Below are positions 14,683-23,035 of a DNA stretch of 26,846 bases, piece after piece. This DNA comes from an uncultured Saprospiraceae bacterium. Its GTDB lineage: Bacteria > Bacteroidota > Bacteroidia > Chitinophagales > Saprospiraceae. Every line of letters begins with the position of its first letter. Within the stretch, counting starts at the first letter, position 1. A model generated the notes under the pieces. The model ran no database searches and had not been told where the DNA came from. It saw only the letters and a list, made by a program, of their open reading frames with translations. Made by a program: the position numbers and the translations under genes. Location of the stretch: contig CALBVQ010000172.1 in NCBI GenBank assembly GCA_937969485.1, positions 1-26,846 of the forward strand, given 5' to 3'.

Positions 14683-16053
14683 ATGAATTTGAAAAATATA
14701 GGATTAATATTAGCTTTTACTCTTGCCATTACTTTTGGGCTTAAAGCCCAAATATTAGTTGATAAAGTGGTAGCTCAAGTAGGAAGTGAATATATTTTGT
14801 TGAGTGATGTGGAGAAACAATTTTCCTACTTACAAGAGTCAACAGGTGAAATTAGTGACGAAGAAAGATGTTCTATTCTTGAAGGACTAATGGCTCAAAA
14901 AATCATGGTAGATCAGGCTAAACTTGATAGTATTGCTGTGATGGACAGTGAAGTCGAGCAACAGCTCGATTATAGAATTGAGTCTATTTTACGTCAGATG
15001 AATGGAGACACTGAGTTTTTCGAGGAGTATTATGGACAGACAATCCCCGAGGTAAAGGAATGGATGAGGGTCAACATGAAAGAAATGTTACTTGCTGAAC
15101 GTATGAGAGGTAGCTTATTTGAAGGTATCAATATTACGCCAAGTGAGACGAAGGCATTTTTTAATAACATTCCTTCAGATTCCCTTCCGTATTTCAATGC
15201 AGAAGTTGAAGTAGCAGAAATTGTTCTAGTTCCTCAGGTGAATGATGAAGAGAAACAGAAAGCATCCGATGCGGCGATTGCAGTCTATAAAGAACTTACA
15301 GAGAATGATGGCTCGTTCGAAGCTCTTGCGAAAAAATACAGTGGTGACCCGGGCTCCAAAAGAATTGGTGGTGACCTAGGTTGGCAGACGAGAGGGACTT
15401 TTGTTCCTGAATTCGAAGCAGTAGCCTACACACTTAAGAAGAATGAAATTAGTGAGCCTTTTGAATCTCCATTCGGCTTTCATATTGTGCAACTTCTAGA
15501 TAGAAGAGGGAATACGGTTCATACAAGACATATTCTTTTTAAGCCTACCTTGACTTTCGATGATATAGAAAAGACTCGTCAGAGATTGACCGAGATTCGT
15601 GAAGAAATTTTATCAGATAGTATTTCTTTCCAGAATGCAATAAAGAAGTATTCTTCCAAAGAGGAAGAGAGTTACAATAACAATGGTCGATTGACTAATC
15701 AAGTGAACGGAACTACATTTTTTGAAACGGCAGATTTACCTCCTGAAATTTATTTCGAAATTGAAAAAATAGATGTAGACGGAATCACAGAACCGATTGA
15801 ATACACCTCTCCTCGTGGGGAGACTCAGTTTAGAATTGTGAAGCTATTGTCAAGAACTAGACCTCACAAGGCGAACCTTGACCAAGATTATGCAAAAATT
15901 CAATTCTACGCTAAAGAAAATAAGAAGAATGAATACTTTGGAAGGTGGGTACAAGAAAAAGCAACTAAGAAGTATGTTAAGCTTGATCCTCGATTTGCGG
16001 AATGCCCCAATTTAGAGCTATGGGGTAAGGAAAACGAGAAAGCAGAGAACTAA
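14683..16053 (+). CDS. surA: SurA-type periplasmic chaperone/peptidyl-prolyl isomerase
   Basis: This 456-residue protein has a signal peptide at 1-22 (ending FGLKAQ). The SurA N-terminal domain is at about 24-150 (VDKVVAQVGSEYILLSDVEKQ is characteristic). The first parvulin domain is at about 172-273 (EVAEIVLVPQ, then SGDPGSKRIGGDLGW, then FGFHIVQLLD) and the second at about 278-395 (VHTRHILFKP onward). SurA escorts unfolded outer-membrane proteins across the periplasm to the BAM complex. It is the third gene of the operon, starting one base after the lipoprotein stop, and the operon ends at the terminator 16101-16137. No MoxR-type ATPase gene follows here. Motifs and length are normal for the family. 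Confidence 0.9.
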   Translation: MNLKNIGLILAFTLAITFGLKAQILVDKVVAQVGSEYILLSDVEKQFSYLQESTGEISDEERCSILEGLMAQKIMVDQAKLDSIAVMDSEVEQQLDYRIESILRQMNGDTEFFEEYYGQTIPEVKEWMRVNMKEMLLAERMRGSLFEGINITPSETKAFFNNIPSDSLPYFNAEVEVAEIVLVPQVNDEEKQKASDAAIAVYKELTENDGSFEALAKKYSGDPGSKRIGGDLGWQTRGTFVPEFEAVAYTLKKNEISEPFESPFGFHIVQLLDRRGNTVHTRHILFKPTLTFDDIEKTRQRLTEIREEILSDSISFQNAIKKYSSKEEESYNNNGRLTNQVNGTTFFETADLPPEIYFEIEKIDVDGITEPIEYTSPRGETQFRIVKLLSRTRPHKANLDQDYAKIQFYAKENKKNEYFGRWVQEKATKKYVKLDPRFAECPNLELWGKENEKAEN

Positions 16054-16100
16054 TTATTTTGCGCAGTACAATTGTAAGGCTCAGGCAAGTACGGAAAAAG

Positions 16101-16137
16101 AAAAAAGACCAAGAAAATTAATTCTTGGTCTTTTTTT
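16101..16137. terminator. Bidirectional intrinsic terminator between surA and rnr
   Basis: AAAAAAGACCAAGAA (16101-16115) pairs perfectly with TTCTTGGTCTTTTTT (16122-16136) around an AATTAA loop. A T-run follows on the plus strand and a second T-run forms on the minus strand. Its right arm ends inside the rnr TAA (16136-16138). It serves both convergent genes. Confidence 0.92.
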
Positions 16138-18319
16138 ATTCTGCTATGTATTCTAATTCGATTTGCCGTTTTTCCAGATCAGCAGATGTAATTTTAACTT
16201 TCAGGACATCACCCATCTTAAAGACCTTACCAGTTCGTCTCCCTTTGGCAGTAAGCTTCCCTTGTAATTCAAAGCTATCGTCAAGCTGATCAAAACCAAC
16301 CATGCCTTCCACAAGTGAATTCTGCAAGGTAATAAATAGACCTCTGTCGATCATTCCACTGATATAGGCAGTAAACTCTTCATTGAGGTGGCTAGATGCC
16401 CACTCTACTTGTTTGTACTTAATGGATTCTCTTTCAGCAGTTACAGCTTTTCTTTCCTGCATCGAGATGTGCTTGCACTTAGCTTCTAACTTTGCTTTGT
16501 CCGTTCTGTTAATGCTGTCAAGGTTTGCTGCAAGTATTCTATGTACTAATACATCCGCATATCTACGAATAGGTGAGGTGAAATGACCGTAGTGCTCAAA
16601 ACCCAAACCATAATGACCTATATTGTTTGTACTATATTCCGCTTTGGCCATTGTTCTAATAGCAAGTGGCTCTAAAATCTTCAATGGATCATTTTTAGCC
16701 GCTTGAGCAGCAAGATCGTTAAACGACTCTGCAATCTGCTTAGGTGTATCTAACTTCATATCCATGCCCATTGCTTTGGCAAAGGCTGCAAAGTCTGCTA
16801 GCTTCTCCATGTTTGGTTCATCGTGAATTCTATACACGAACGGAATCTCCTTTCCTTGTGATTTCTTATCTATAAACAAAGCAACTTCTTTATTAGCAAG
16901 TAGCATGAAGTCTTCAACAAGTTGATGTGCATCAAATGACTCTTTTACATAAACGTCAATTGGCACTCCATTTTCATCCAACTTGAATCTTAACTCTTCA
17001 CTCTGAAAGGCTATACTTCCACTTTTGAACCTTTTAACACGCAGGCTCTTGGAAACCTTATCAAGAAACTGAATCTCTTTGAATAAATCCCCTTCTCCTG
17101 CTACAATTCTTTCCTGAGCTTCTTCATAGGTAAATCTTCTATCACTATGTATAATTGTACGCCCAAACCATCTCTCCTTTATCGAAAGTTGTTTGTTGAA
17201 AATAAAAGCTGCACTAAAACAAAATTTATCTTCATGCGGATTCAATGAGCATAGGTCGTTCGAAAGCATCTCTGGCAGCATAGGAGCAACCCTATCTACT
17301 AAATATACTGAAGTCGCCCTCTCGTATGCTTCTTTATCTAACTCCGTTCCAGGTTGCATATAATGCGTAACATCTGCTATGTGAACTCCTATCTCAAAAT
17401 CACCATTTTCTAGCTCTTTGTAAGAAATTGCATCGTCGAAATCTTTAGCCGTTTCTGGATCAATGGTTATTGTCAAAGTGTCTCTAAAATCTCTACGCTC
17501 AGCTAGTGCATTTTCATCAATGATCATTGATAATCGCTTAGCCTCATCTTCCACTACTTTTGGGAATTCTTGCGCAAAACCATTGTTATAAAGTATCTCC
17601 GTCATGACAACATCGTTACTCGTTCCTTCACCTAGATCTATAATATTCTCACCTTGATATAGTCTTTTCGTGTCATCTCTTCCCCACGAACTAATGTCTA
17701 GCTTAACAGCATTCCCTTGGCTAATCTTCTCTACCTCATGTAGTTTCACGTCAACTTGAAAGCTCGTCCCTTTGTGATTTACTTCAACAAAAGCCTCGTT
17801 AGGATACTTATAAAGTTTGCCAATAAATTTTGCTTGGCCTCTTTCAATAATTTCCAAGACCTTTCCTGAAGATTTATGCTTTCCATTCCTAAGATTTGCA
17901 ATAATTTTTACTTTGTCTCCGTCAAGAGCACCACGCAAGTTTTTGGCAGCAATAAACACATCATCTTTAAGATCATCACTGATAATGTATGCAGCTCCTG
18001 ATCTTGTCATGTCTACTTTCCCTTCAACAATTTTCTTTGCTCCTTTTTGAGCATGCTCCTTATTATCTGTAAAATTACCCTTGTAGGCTTTGTTAAGTTT
18101 ATAACGGCCTTCACTTATTGATATTAACTTATCTTGCTTTGCAAGCTTGTTTAAGGCAAAATCAATCGAATCCTTGTTATTTATTAGTTTCAACTTTTTA
18201 ATAAGCTGTTTCGAGTTGAATCGTTTTTTCGGGTTAATGAAAAATTGTTTTAAGAGTTTTCTCTCTAGTTCGAAAGGAGGCAACTTTTTCCTCGGTTTTC
18301 TATTTCTACTTCTTGTCAT
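16136..18319 (-). CDS. rnr: Ribonuclease R (RNase II/RNB family exoribonuclease)
   Basis: RNase R degrades structured RNA 3' to 5' in the cytoplasm. The 727-residue product has an N-terminal winged-helix region with a very basic leader (RSRNRKPRKK) and cold-shock domains at about 95-240. The RNB catalytic domain contains IDPETAKDFDDA (286-297), whose Asp287, Asp293, Asp295 and Asp296 are the expected metal-binding acids. An S1 domain lies at about 641-727. The C-terminal Lys-rich tail of E. coli RNase R is missing, and the length suits Bacteroidota. Its ATG overlaps the TGA of the upstream unknown gene (ATGA), so it is coupled to that gene. It ends at the shared terminator. Confidence 0.95.
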   Translation of the reverse strand: MTRSRNRKPRKKLPPFELERKLLKQFFINPKKRFNSKQLIKKLKLINNKDSIDFALNKLAKQDKLISISEGRYKLNKAYKGNFTDNKEHAQKGAKKIVEGKVDMTRSGAAYIISDDLKDDVFIAAKNLRGALDGDKVKIIANLRNGKHKSSGKVLEIIERGQAKFIGKLYKYPNEAFVEVNHKGTSFQVDVKLHEVEKISQGNAVKLDISSWGRDDTKRLYQGENIIDLGEGTSNDVVMTEILYNNGFAQEFPKVVEDEAKRLSMIIDENALAERRDFRDTLTITIDPETAKDFDDAISYKELENGDFEIGVHIADVTHYMQPGTELDKEAYERATSVYLVDRVAPMLPEMLSNDLCSLNPHEDKFCFSAAFIFNKQLSIKERWFGRTIIHSDRRFTYEEAQERIVAGEGDLFKEIQFLDKVSKSLRVKRFKSGSIAFQSEELRFKLDENGVPIDVYVKESFDAHQLVEDFMLLANKEVALFIDKKSQGKEIPFVYRIHDEPNMEKLADFAAFAKAMGMDMKLDTPKQIAESFNDLAAQAAKNDPLKILEPLAIRTMAKAEYSTNNIGHYGLGFEHYGHFTSPIRRYADVLVHRILAANLDSINRTDKAKLEAKCKHISMQERKAVTAERESIKYKQVEWASSHLNEEFTAYISGMIDRGLFITLQNSLVEGMVGFDQLDDSFELQGKLTAKGRRTGKVFKMGDVLKVKITSADLEKRQIELEYIAE

Positions 18320-18840
18320 ATATTTTGTTCATTTAAGGAGAAAATAATCTCTCCTGTACCAAGTAATTCTAGTGTGTACGATTTACTATCGGTACTTAAT
18401 TTGTTAGTATTCACGTCTTGTTGTCCAACGACTGTGTGAATAATCCAGTCTTCATCAATTGTACTTACAGTACGCACAATGGTCTCTTGGTTGGTAATGG
18501 TGCCAGCAATTACCTTACCATCTATCAGCATCCCGTTACTATCAAATGTTACCATCTTATACTCATAATTGAGTAAGCCAGCTTTCCAGTATACTAGAGC
18601 ATGAATGTTCCCAACATCCTTCAGCCTGAAACATGGTAAATACTCTGTGTACTCATCTGTTTCTGCTTCGATGGGAATAATGAATTTGGCAACCGCTTCA
18701 CCAGAAAATGGTGTATTTAGTCTACTGAAGTCTAGTGAACTTTCTTCAGTTAATGTTACTGGTAAATCTACCTCAGGAAAAAAATCAACAAATTGATCGA
18801 ATCCTATATTTTTCTCTTTCTTCAAAAACGTTTTTTTCAC
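18316..18840 (-). CDS. Unknown soluble protein upstream of rnr
   Basis: I do not recognise this protein of up to 174 residues. It is acidic and predicted beta-rich, with FFPEVDLPVTLTEES near the N-terminus and FRLKDVGNIHALVYW in the middle. It has no signal peptide or membrane helix. The start is uncertain. GTG 18840 is the first codon, but the G of a consensus -7 box (TACCTTTG, minus strand) lies at that same position, so a transcript from it would begin inside the frame. TTG 18825 would then be the first usable start. If transcription comes only from the upstream DUF4230 gene, 24 bases away, GTG remains possible. Its TGA overlaps the rnr ATG, suggesting coupled expression with RNase R. Confidence 0.6.
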   Translation of the reverse strand: MKKTFLKKEKNIGFDQFVDFFPEVDLPVTLTEESSLDFSRLNTPFSGEAVAKFIIPIEAETDEYTEYLPCFRLKDVGNIHALVYWKAGLLNYEYKMVTFDSNGMLIDGKVIAGTITNQETIVRTVSTIDEDWIIHTVVGQQDVNTNKLSTDSKSYTLELLGTGEIIFSLNEQNI

Positions 18841-18847
18841 AAAGGTA
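18840..18847 (-). promoter_or_regulatory. Consensus -7 box (TACCTTTG) upstream of the unknown gene and rnr
   Basis: The minus-strand TACCTTTG is identical to the box before the acyltransferase gene. It sits between the DUF4230 stop and the unknown gene, so rnr expression may not depend only on the upstream genes. No clear -33 element was seen. Confidence 0.4.
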
Positions 18848-18863
18848 AAGCATTTTGAAATGC

Positions 18864-19460
18864 CTAGTCCTTTAACTCTCTATCCTTAATGATTAATTTC
18901 CAACCTATACTATTCAAGGTCAAGTCAATCATGGAAATTAATTCCTCTTTTTGCTCGATTGCAGATTCTATTAATCCGCTTTCTAACGCTACTTCTTCAA
19001 TGTCTTTCTTAGCTTTTTTCTGTATTGCAGTGTAATCCTCTTTGCTAAATGAAACAAATAGCCCTTCAGAGATATCATAATACTCTACATCATCATCTAA
19101 ACTTATGATCTCTGGATTAGGAAATTCCTCTATGTAAATCTCTCTAGCTCCTTCATCTATCTTCATTTCAACTTTATCAAGATCATATCCCACAAGCACT
19201 TTGGCATTTACTCTGATTAGTGTCTTCTTGCGAAGTGGACTGATATTGTATCCGTAATATTCCTCATGTTTACTAATATCTGAAAACTGCCCTTCTACTG
19301 TAACAAGCTTAAGAACCTTATTGATTTTTTCCAATACGATCGTCGAACTTTCTATCGTGTGGCGCTTAGGAATTAGCACTTGATTATAATATATAAAAAC
19401 CGTGCTGGCTAGAAAACCTAACAGCAAAAAGATTATTAGTAAATTTTTTAGTGATTTCAT
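18864..19460 (-). CDS. DUF4230 membrane-anchored protein
   Basis: This 198-residue protein has one N-terminal transmembrane helix (about 6-26, LLIIFLLLGFLASTVFIYY) and an extracytoplasmic domain. The pattern is that of DUF4230: KVLKLVTVEGQFSD, then RVNAKVLVGYDLDKVEMKID, then IYIEEFPNPEIISLD, then a long helix with AKKDIEEVALESGLIESA. The family has no established function. The ATG overlaps the stop of the DUF3108 gene by four bases (ATGA), and the next gene follows after 23 bases, placing it in the same minus-strand unit. Confidence 0.75.
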   Translation of the reverse strand: MKSLKNLLIIFLLLGFLASTVFIYYNQVLIPKRHTIESSTIVLEKINKVLKLVTVEGQFSDISKHEEYYGYNISPLRKKTLIRVNAKVLVGYDLDKVEMKIDEGAREIYIEEFPNPEIISLDDDVEYYDISEGLFVSFSKEDYTAIQKKAKKDIEEVALESGLIESAIEQKEELISMIDLTLNSIGWKLIIKDRELKD

Positions 19461-20272
19461 TGATTGTTTCCTAAAGGATGCTTCAACCCTGAGTGAGACT
19501 TCAATATGGCTTGAATACTTCCTACACTAATTGGTGATTCAATAATCAACGGCACCTTGTTTTTATCTTCAGATACCCATATACTCATTTTCGCCTCATT
19601 TGTAAATACAACTCCCGCTACAACTTGAGGTGAAATCTTTACAGCATCAATATCTCCTATACCCTTAATCTTCTTTTTCGCTTTACCTTCGTAAGAAATC
19701 TCAATCGGATACACTTTGTCATCAATAAACATTTCTACTGGAAAGCTTTTTACACTTTCTAAATCTGAATAGTCTAAATTCCGCAGAAAATACACGGTAG
19801 ATAACATATCATGCATACATTGTTCAATCGGATAAATCTTTGCAGTCACATTCTCTTTGGTTCTCCCCGTATAAGAAATTGCCTCGCCCGCATCTTGATT
19901 GAATTCAATCTTATTATAAAACCTATAACCACCTTCTTCAACATTTCGTTCGAATTCCACCGGTAACATCGTTTCTTTATCAATTACAGTCTTATAATAG
20001 TCATTGACTTTGAAGAAAACTTCATATGATTTGTATGTCTTTCCAGTGGCCTCCACTACATAGTGGTCATCGGTTTCAGTCAATTTGAAGTCAACTTCTC
20101 CCGCACTTATCCATACAAAATTCCAGTTGTAGTAAATTTTATAAACCACATGCTCGCCATCAGCAAACGACTCGTTCTCAACTCCACATGGATCTATATT
20201 TCCTAAGTTAAAAGAGCTGCCTACTACAAAAACAAGCAGAAAAAAAAGGTATTTGAATCGCATTCTAATCAT
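19457..20272 (-). CDS. DUF3108 secreted protein
   Basis: The start is set at ATG 20272 (MIRMRFKYLFFLL). Seven further in-frame codons upstream would spoil the signal peptide, and ATG 20263 is an equally good choice. The product has about 271 residues, with a signal peptide up to about residue 20 and then a DUF3108 domain. Typical phrases are FADGEHVVYKIYYNWNFVW, VDFKLTETDD, VNDYYKTVIDKETMLPVEFE and WVSEDKNKVPLIIES. It is likely a periplasmic or outer-membrane-associated beta-sheet protein with no known reaction. It is the first gene of the DUF3108/DUF4230/unknown/rnr run. Its start region faces the divergent polysaccharide regulator 265 bases away. Confidence 0.75.
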   Translation of the reverse strand: MIRMRFKYLFFLLVFVVGSSFNLGNIDPCGVENESFADGEHVVYKIYYNWNFVWISAGEVDFKLTETDDHYVVEATGKTYKSYEVFFKVNDYYKTVIDKETMLPVEFERNVEEGGYRFYNKIEFNQDAGEAISYTGRTKENVTAKIYPIEQCMHDMLSTVYFLRNLDYSDLESVKSFPVEMFIDDKVYPIEISYEGKAKKKIKGIGDIDAVKISPQVVAGVVFTNEAKMSIWVSEDKNKVPLIIESPISVGSIQAILKSHSGLKHPLGNNQ

Positions 20273-20508
20273 TGTATTGGTATTGATTGTCACTACTCTG
20301 TTGACGATTACAACCTTAAAACGTTATACTTTAGTTCGTAATTGTATGTTAAGTTATGCCAATTTACGGGAAAAGATTCTAATTTTAATGCTTTTAAGCG
20401 TAACCACATACCTTAATATTGCCAACTATAGATGCCGCAAATTTCTAGAAAAGTCAAGTAAATTGATAAATTTTCGTAGCATTTATACGGAAAGTTTGAC
20501 CAAACATT

Positions 20509-20516
20509 TATATTTG
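20509..20516 (+). promoter_or_regulatory. Consensus -7 box (TATATTTG) for the polysaccharide locus regulator
   Basis: TATATTTG matches TAnnTTTG exactly and ends 21 bases before the ATG at 20538. Its last three bases are part of the left arm of the inverted repeat 20514-20534. A small GTTTG-AC-CAAAC repeat (20494-20505) lies just upstream. Confidence 0.5.
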
Positions 20517-20534
20517 AGTAAGATTTTTACTCAA
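20514..20534. promoter_or_regulatory. Perfect 8-bp inverted repeat overlapping the -7 box; operator candidate
   Basis: TTGAGTAA (20514-20521) and TTACTCAA (20527-20534) are exact reverse complements around a 5-base spacer. The site covers the end of the -7 box and the probable transcription start, three bases before the ATG of a winged-helix regulator. Binding there would block initiation, so autorepression is a natural reading (inference). Confidence 0.5.
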
Positions 20535-20537
20535 TCT

Positions 20538-21083
20538 ATGTTAGAGGCCTTAATTTCATCCAAAACTAGAGTGAAACTTTTACTGAAGTTTTTTCTCAAT
20601 TCTAAGTCCGAAGGTTACCTTCGTGGACTTGAACAGGAATTTGGTGAATCCACCAATTCAATTAGGATAGAGCTAAATCGGTTCGAAAAAGCAGGAATGC
20701 TAAAAACCGAATCTAGCGGCAACAAAAAGTTTTTCAAAGCGAATACAGAGCACCCACTTTTCCAGGAAGTTCACAATATTTTGAGAAAGTATATTGGAGT
20801 CGATACTATTATTGAAAAAGTAATTAATCGCCTTGGGAATGTCGAACAAGTTTATCTAGTTGGCTCCCTCTCCAAAGGGATCGATCACAAGATTATCGAT
20901 CTTATTATCTTCGGAGATGTAGATAAGGAATATCTTGTACGTCTTATTGATAGAGTTGAGGAACATCTCTCAAGAAAGATAAGATACCTGACATATAGTA
21001 TGGCTGAGCATGATGAAATATTAAAGGTTTATCCTGATGGATTGCTACTGTGGTCAAGAAAACAAGATGGTGATGGGAAGTAA
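20538..21083 (+). CDS. Winged-helix regulator with nucleotidyltransferase-like domain
   Basis: The frame is open from 20253, but that part overlaps the divergent DUF3108 gene and looks like junk. ATG 20538 gives MLEALISSKTRVKLLLKFFL, the usual start of this family. The 181-residue product has an ArsR-like winged helix at about 5-75 (LRGLEQEFGESTNSIRIELNR is the recognition-helix area). A degenerate nucleotidyltransferase fold follows from about 97 (VEQVYLVGSLSKGIDHKIID, where the usual GSxARG...D-x-D is only partly kept). Such genes often open Bacteroidota surface-polysaccharide loci beside UpxY. It probably regulates the locus and itself through the repeat at 20514-20534. The UpxY gene starts 13 bases after its stop. 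Confidence 0.75.
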   Translation: MLEALISSKTRVKLLLKFFLNSKSEGYLRGLEQEFGESTNSIRIELNRFEKAGMLKTESSGNKKFFKANTEHPLFQEVHNILRKYIGVDTIIEKVINRLGNVEQVYLVGSLSKGIDHKIIDLIIFGDVDKEYLVRLIDRVEEHLSRKIRYLTYSMAEHDEILKVYPDGLLLWSRKQDGDGK

Positions 21084-21096
21084 GATAATCGACCAT

Positions 21097-21612
21097 ATGT
21101 CTTCTACCGAAAAGAAGTGGTTTGCGGTCTATACTAGATATAGATCTGAAAAATTCGTTTGCGATAGATTAACTAAGAAGGGAATTATAAACTATGTGCC
21201 GCTTTTGAAGTACACTAGGGTTTATACGAGAAAGAAGAAAGAAGTTGAAATCCCACTAATCTCCTGTTATATTTTTGTCTACATCACTAGGGACGAGTAC
21301 GTAAATGTCCTTGAAACTGAGAATGTAATCAGTTTTCTGAAACTTCGTGGCTCTTTGGTCTCGATCCCTCAGGAAGAAATTGATATCATGCGCTGGGTTG
21401 TTGGTGAAGAGTTGGTTGAAAAGGTACATAACGGGAAGATAGAGAAAGGGACGAAAGTTGAAATTATTTCTGGTAACCTTACTGGAATTAAAGGGACTGT
21501 CGTCAAAAGAAAAAGTAAAAAGTATGTCCAAGTTGCATTAGAAACCTTGGGCTATACATTAGAAATAAATGTCGCCGAAGATATGCTGAATAAAGTGCAT
21601 TCTTTGGTATAG
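21097..21612 (+). CDS. UpxY-family transcription antiterminator (NusG paralogue)
   Basis: The frame opens at 21037, inside the previous gene. ATG 21097 is chosen because MSSTEKKWFAVYTRYRSEKF begins the NGN domain as in other UpxY proteins. The 171-residue product has the NGN domain at about 8-100 (WFAVYT; VPLLKYTRVYTRKKKEVEIPLISCYIFV) and a KOW segment at about 118-160 (GTKVEIISGNLTGIKGTVVKR). UpxY proteins bind RNA polymerase and stop premature termination in the long leader or coding region of their own polysaccharide operon. It directly precedes the biosynthetic genes, and a 109-base hairpin-rich gap separates it from ugd. Those hairpins are candidate targets (inference). Confidence 0.88.
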   Translation: MSSTEKKWFAVYTRYRSEKFVCDRLTKKGIINYVPLLKYTRVYTRKKKEVEIPLISCYIFVYITRDEYVNVLETENVISFLKLRGSLVSIPQEEIDIMRWVVGEELVEKVHNGKIEKGTKVEIISGNLTGIKGTVVKRKSKKYVQVALETLGYTLEINVAEDMLNKVHSLV

Positions 21613-21616
21613 TTTT

Positions 21617-21634
21617 TTTGGGGTTAACCCCAAA
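21617..21634. repeat. 18-bp palindrome TTTGGGGTTAACCCCAAA after the upxY stop
   Basis: This is a perfect palindrome starting four bases after the UpxY stop. As RNA it would fold into a 7-bp stem with a UUAA loop. No T-run follows on either strand, so it is not a normal terminator. A near copy occurs at 26499-26519. Confidence 0.65.
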
Positions 21635-21647
21635 GTTGTACTGTATG

Positions 21648-21707
21648 TCATTGCTAATCAATGATTTAATAGAGATCTTCTTGCGACTCTAAATGGGCAG
21701 AGCCCAT
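21648..21707. repeat. Two further hairpins in the ugd leader
   Basis: TCATTG (21648-21653) pairs with CAATGA (21659-21664), and ATGGGC (21693-21698) pairs with GCCCAT (21702-21707) around AGA. Together with 21617-21634 they make three consecutive hairpins between upxY and ugd. None has a terminator T-run. Confidence 0.45.
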
Positions 21708-21721
21708 CAAAAAATCAAAAA

Positions 21722-23035
21722 ATGAATATTTGTGTTGTTGGTACCGGATATGTTGGATTGGTCAGTGGAACTTGCTTTTCAGAGACCGGTAATAATGTAA
21801 CTTGTGTTGATATTGATGAAAAGAAAGTTGAGCGACTGAATCGTGGTGAAATTGTTATTTATGAACCCGGCCTGGAGACTTTATTTACTAGAAATATTGA
21901 ACAAGGAAGGTTACACTTTACAACTTCTCTTGATGATGGAATCAAAAATGCCGATATTATCTTTCTTGCATTACCCACACCTCCTGGTGAAGGCGGGCAA
22001 GCTGACTTGCAATACGTTCTAAGCGTAAGCAAGGAATTGTCAGCAAAAATCGATTCATATAAAGTCATAGTGAATAAAAGTACGGTTCCTGTTGGTACAG
22101 CGGATAAAGTACATGCTATTCTTTCGGAAAACTTGGATACTGCACTGTTCGATGTAGTTAGTAATCCTGAATTTCTTAGAGAAGGTGTTGCTGTGAATGA
22201 TTTTATGAAACCTGATAGAGTGGTAATAGGGACAGATAGCGAGAGAGCTATGAAAATAATGAAACGTCTTTATGATCCATTTGTCAGGCAAGGTAATCCT
22301 GTCTATTTCATGGACGTGCGGTCTAGTGAGTTGACTAAATATGCTGCTAACTCATACCTTGCTACCCGAATCAGTTTTATGAATGAAATCGCTAACTTGT
22401 GCGAAAAGCTAGGAGCCAATGTTGATATGGTGCGACAAGGGATGGGAAGTGATTCAAGGATAGGAAAAAGGTTCTTATTTCCTGGAATTGGCTTCGGAGG
22501 CTCGTGTTTTCCTAAAGATGTTCAAGCTCTTGAATACCTTGCAGATGCTGAGTCTTACGATTTTAGGATTCTAAAGTCTGTCCTGTCCGTTAACAACCGT
22601 CAGCGAATAGTATTATTTGATAAGTTGGTTGATTATTATGGAGATGAACTTGAAGGTAAAAACTTGGCGATATGGGGATTGGCTTTTAAGCCCAATACAG
22701 ATGATATTCGAGAAGCTCCCGCTCTTTATATAATTGATAAGTTGCTTGAAAAAGGATGTAAAATTTCTGTTTTCGACCCTGAAGCTATGGATAATGTCAA
22801 AGAAATTTACGGTGATAAGATTACATACTGTGACAATATGTATGCGGCAGCTGAAAACAAAGATGCTCTGCTGATTATGACTGAGTGGCAAGTATTCAGA
22901 ACACCAGATTTTGCATTGCTGCAAGAGAAGATGAATTTTAAAGTGATCTTCGATGGTAGAAATTTATTTAGCCTTGATTACATGGCAGAACTAGGGTTTT
23001 ACTACTCGAGCATCGGCAGAAAAGTTATTCACTAA
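21722..23035 (+). CDS. ugd: UDP-glucose 6-dehydrogenase
   Basis: This 437-residue enzyme oxidises UDP-glucose to UDP-glucuronate with two NAD+. It shows the N-terminal Rossmann motif GTGYVGLVSG (7-16) and the central linking helix with Lys206 (SSELTKYAANS). The catalytic Cys262 lies in GFGGSCFPKD, and the C-terminal UDP-binding half includes WGLAFKPNTDDIREAP. All key residues are present and the length is normal. It is the first biosynthetic gene of the polysaccharide locus, after a 109-base leader. Its TAA shares a base with the cysC ATG (TAATG). The product would feed glucuronate into the surface glycan. Confidence 0.93.
   Translation: MNICVVGTGYVGLVSGTCFSETGNNVTCVDIDEKKVERLNRGEIVIYEPGLETLFTRNIEQGRLHFTTSLDDGIKNADIIFLALPTPPGEGGQADLQYVLSVSKELSAKIDSYKVIVNKSTVPVGTADKVHAILSENLDTALFDVVSNPEFLREGVAVNDFMKPDRVVIGTDSERAMKIMKRLYDPFVRQGNPVYFMDVRSSELTKYAANSYLATRISFMNEIANLCEKLGANVDMVRQGMGSDSRIGKRFLFPGIGFGGSCFPKDVQALEYLADAESYDFRILKSVLSVNNRQRIVLFDKLVDYYGDELEGKNLAIWGLAFKPNTDDIREAPALYIIDKLLEKGCKISVFDPEAMDNVKEIYGDKITYCDNMYAAAENKDALLIMTEWQVFRTPDFALLQEKMNFKVIFDGRNLFSLDYMAELGFYYSSIGRKVIH

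Noticed and set aside
20253..20537. N-terminal extension of the winged-helix regulator frame
   Set aside because: It overlaps the divergent DUF3108 start region, is very hydrophobic and unlike the family; ATG 20538 follows a promoter box and operator-like repeat.
21617..21634. Intrinsic terminator after upxY
   Set aside because: The palindrome is followed by GTTGTACT, with no U-tract on either strand.
22613..22924. Minus-strand 103-codon frame inside ugd
   Set aside because: Antisense shadow of the strongly supported UDP-glucose dehydrogenase gene.
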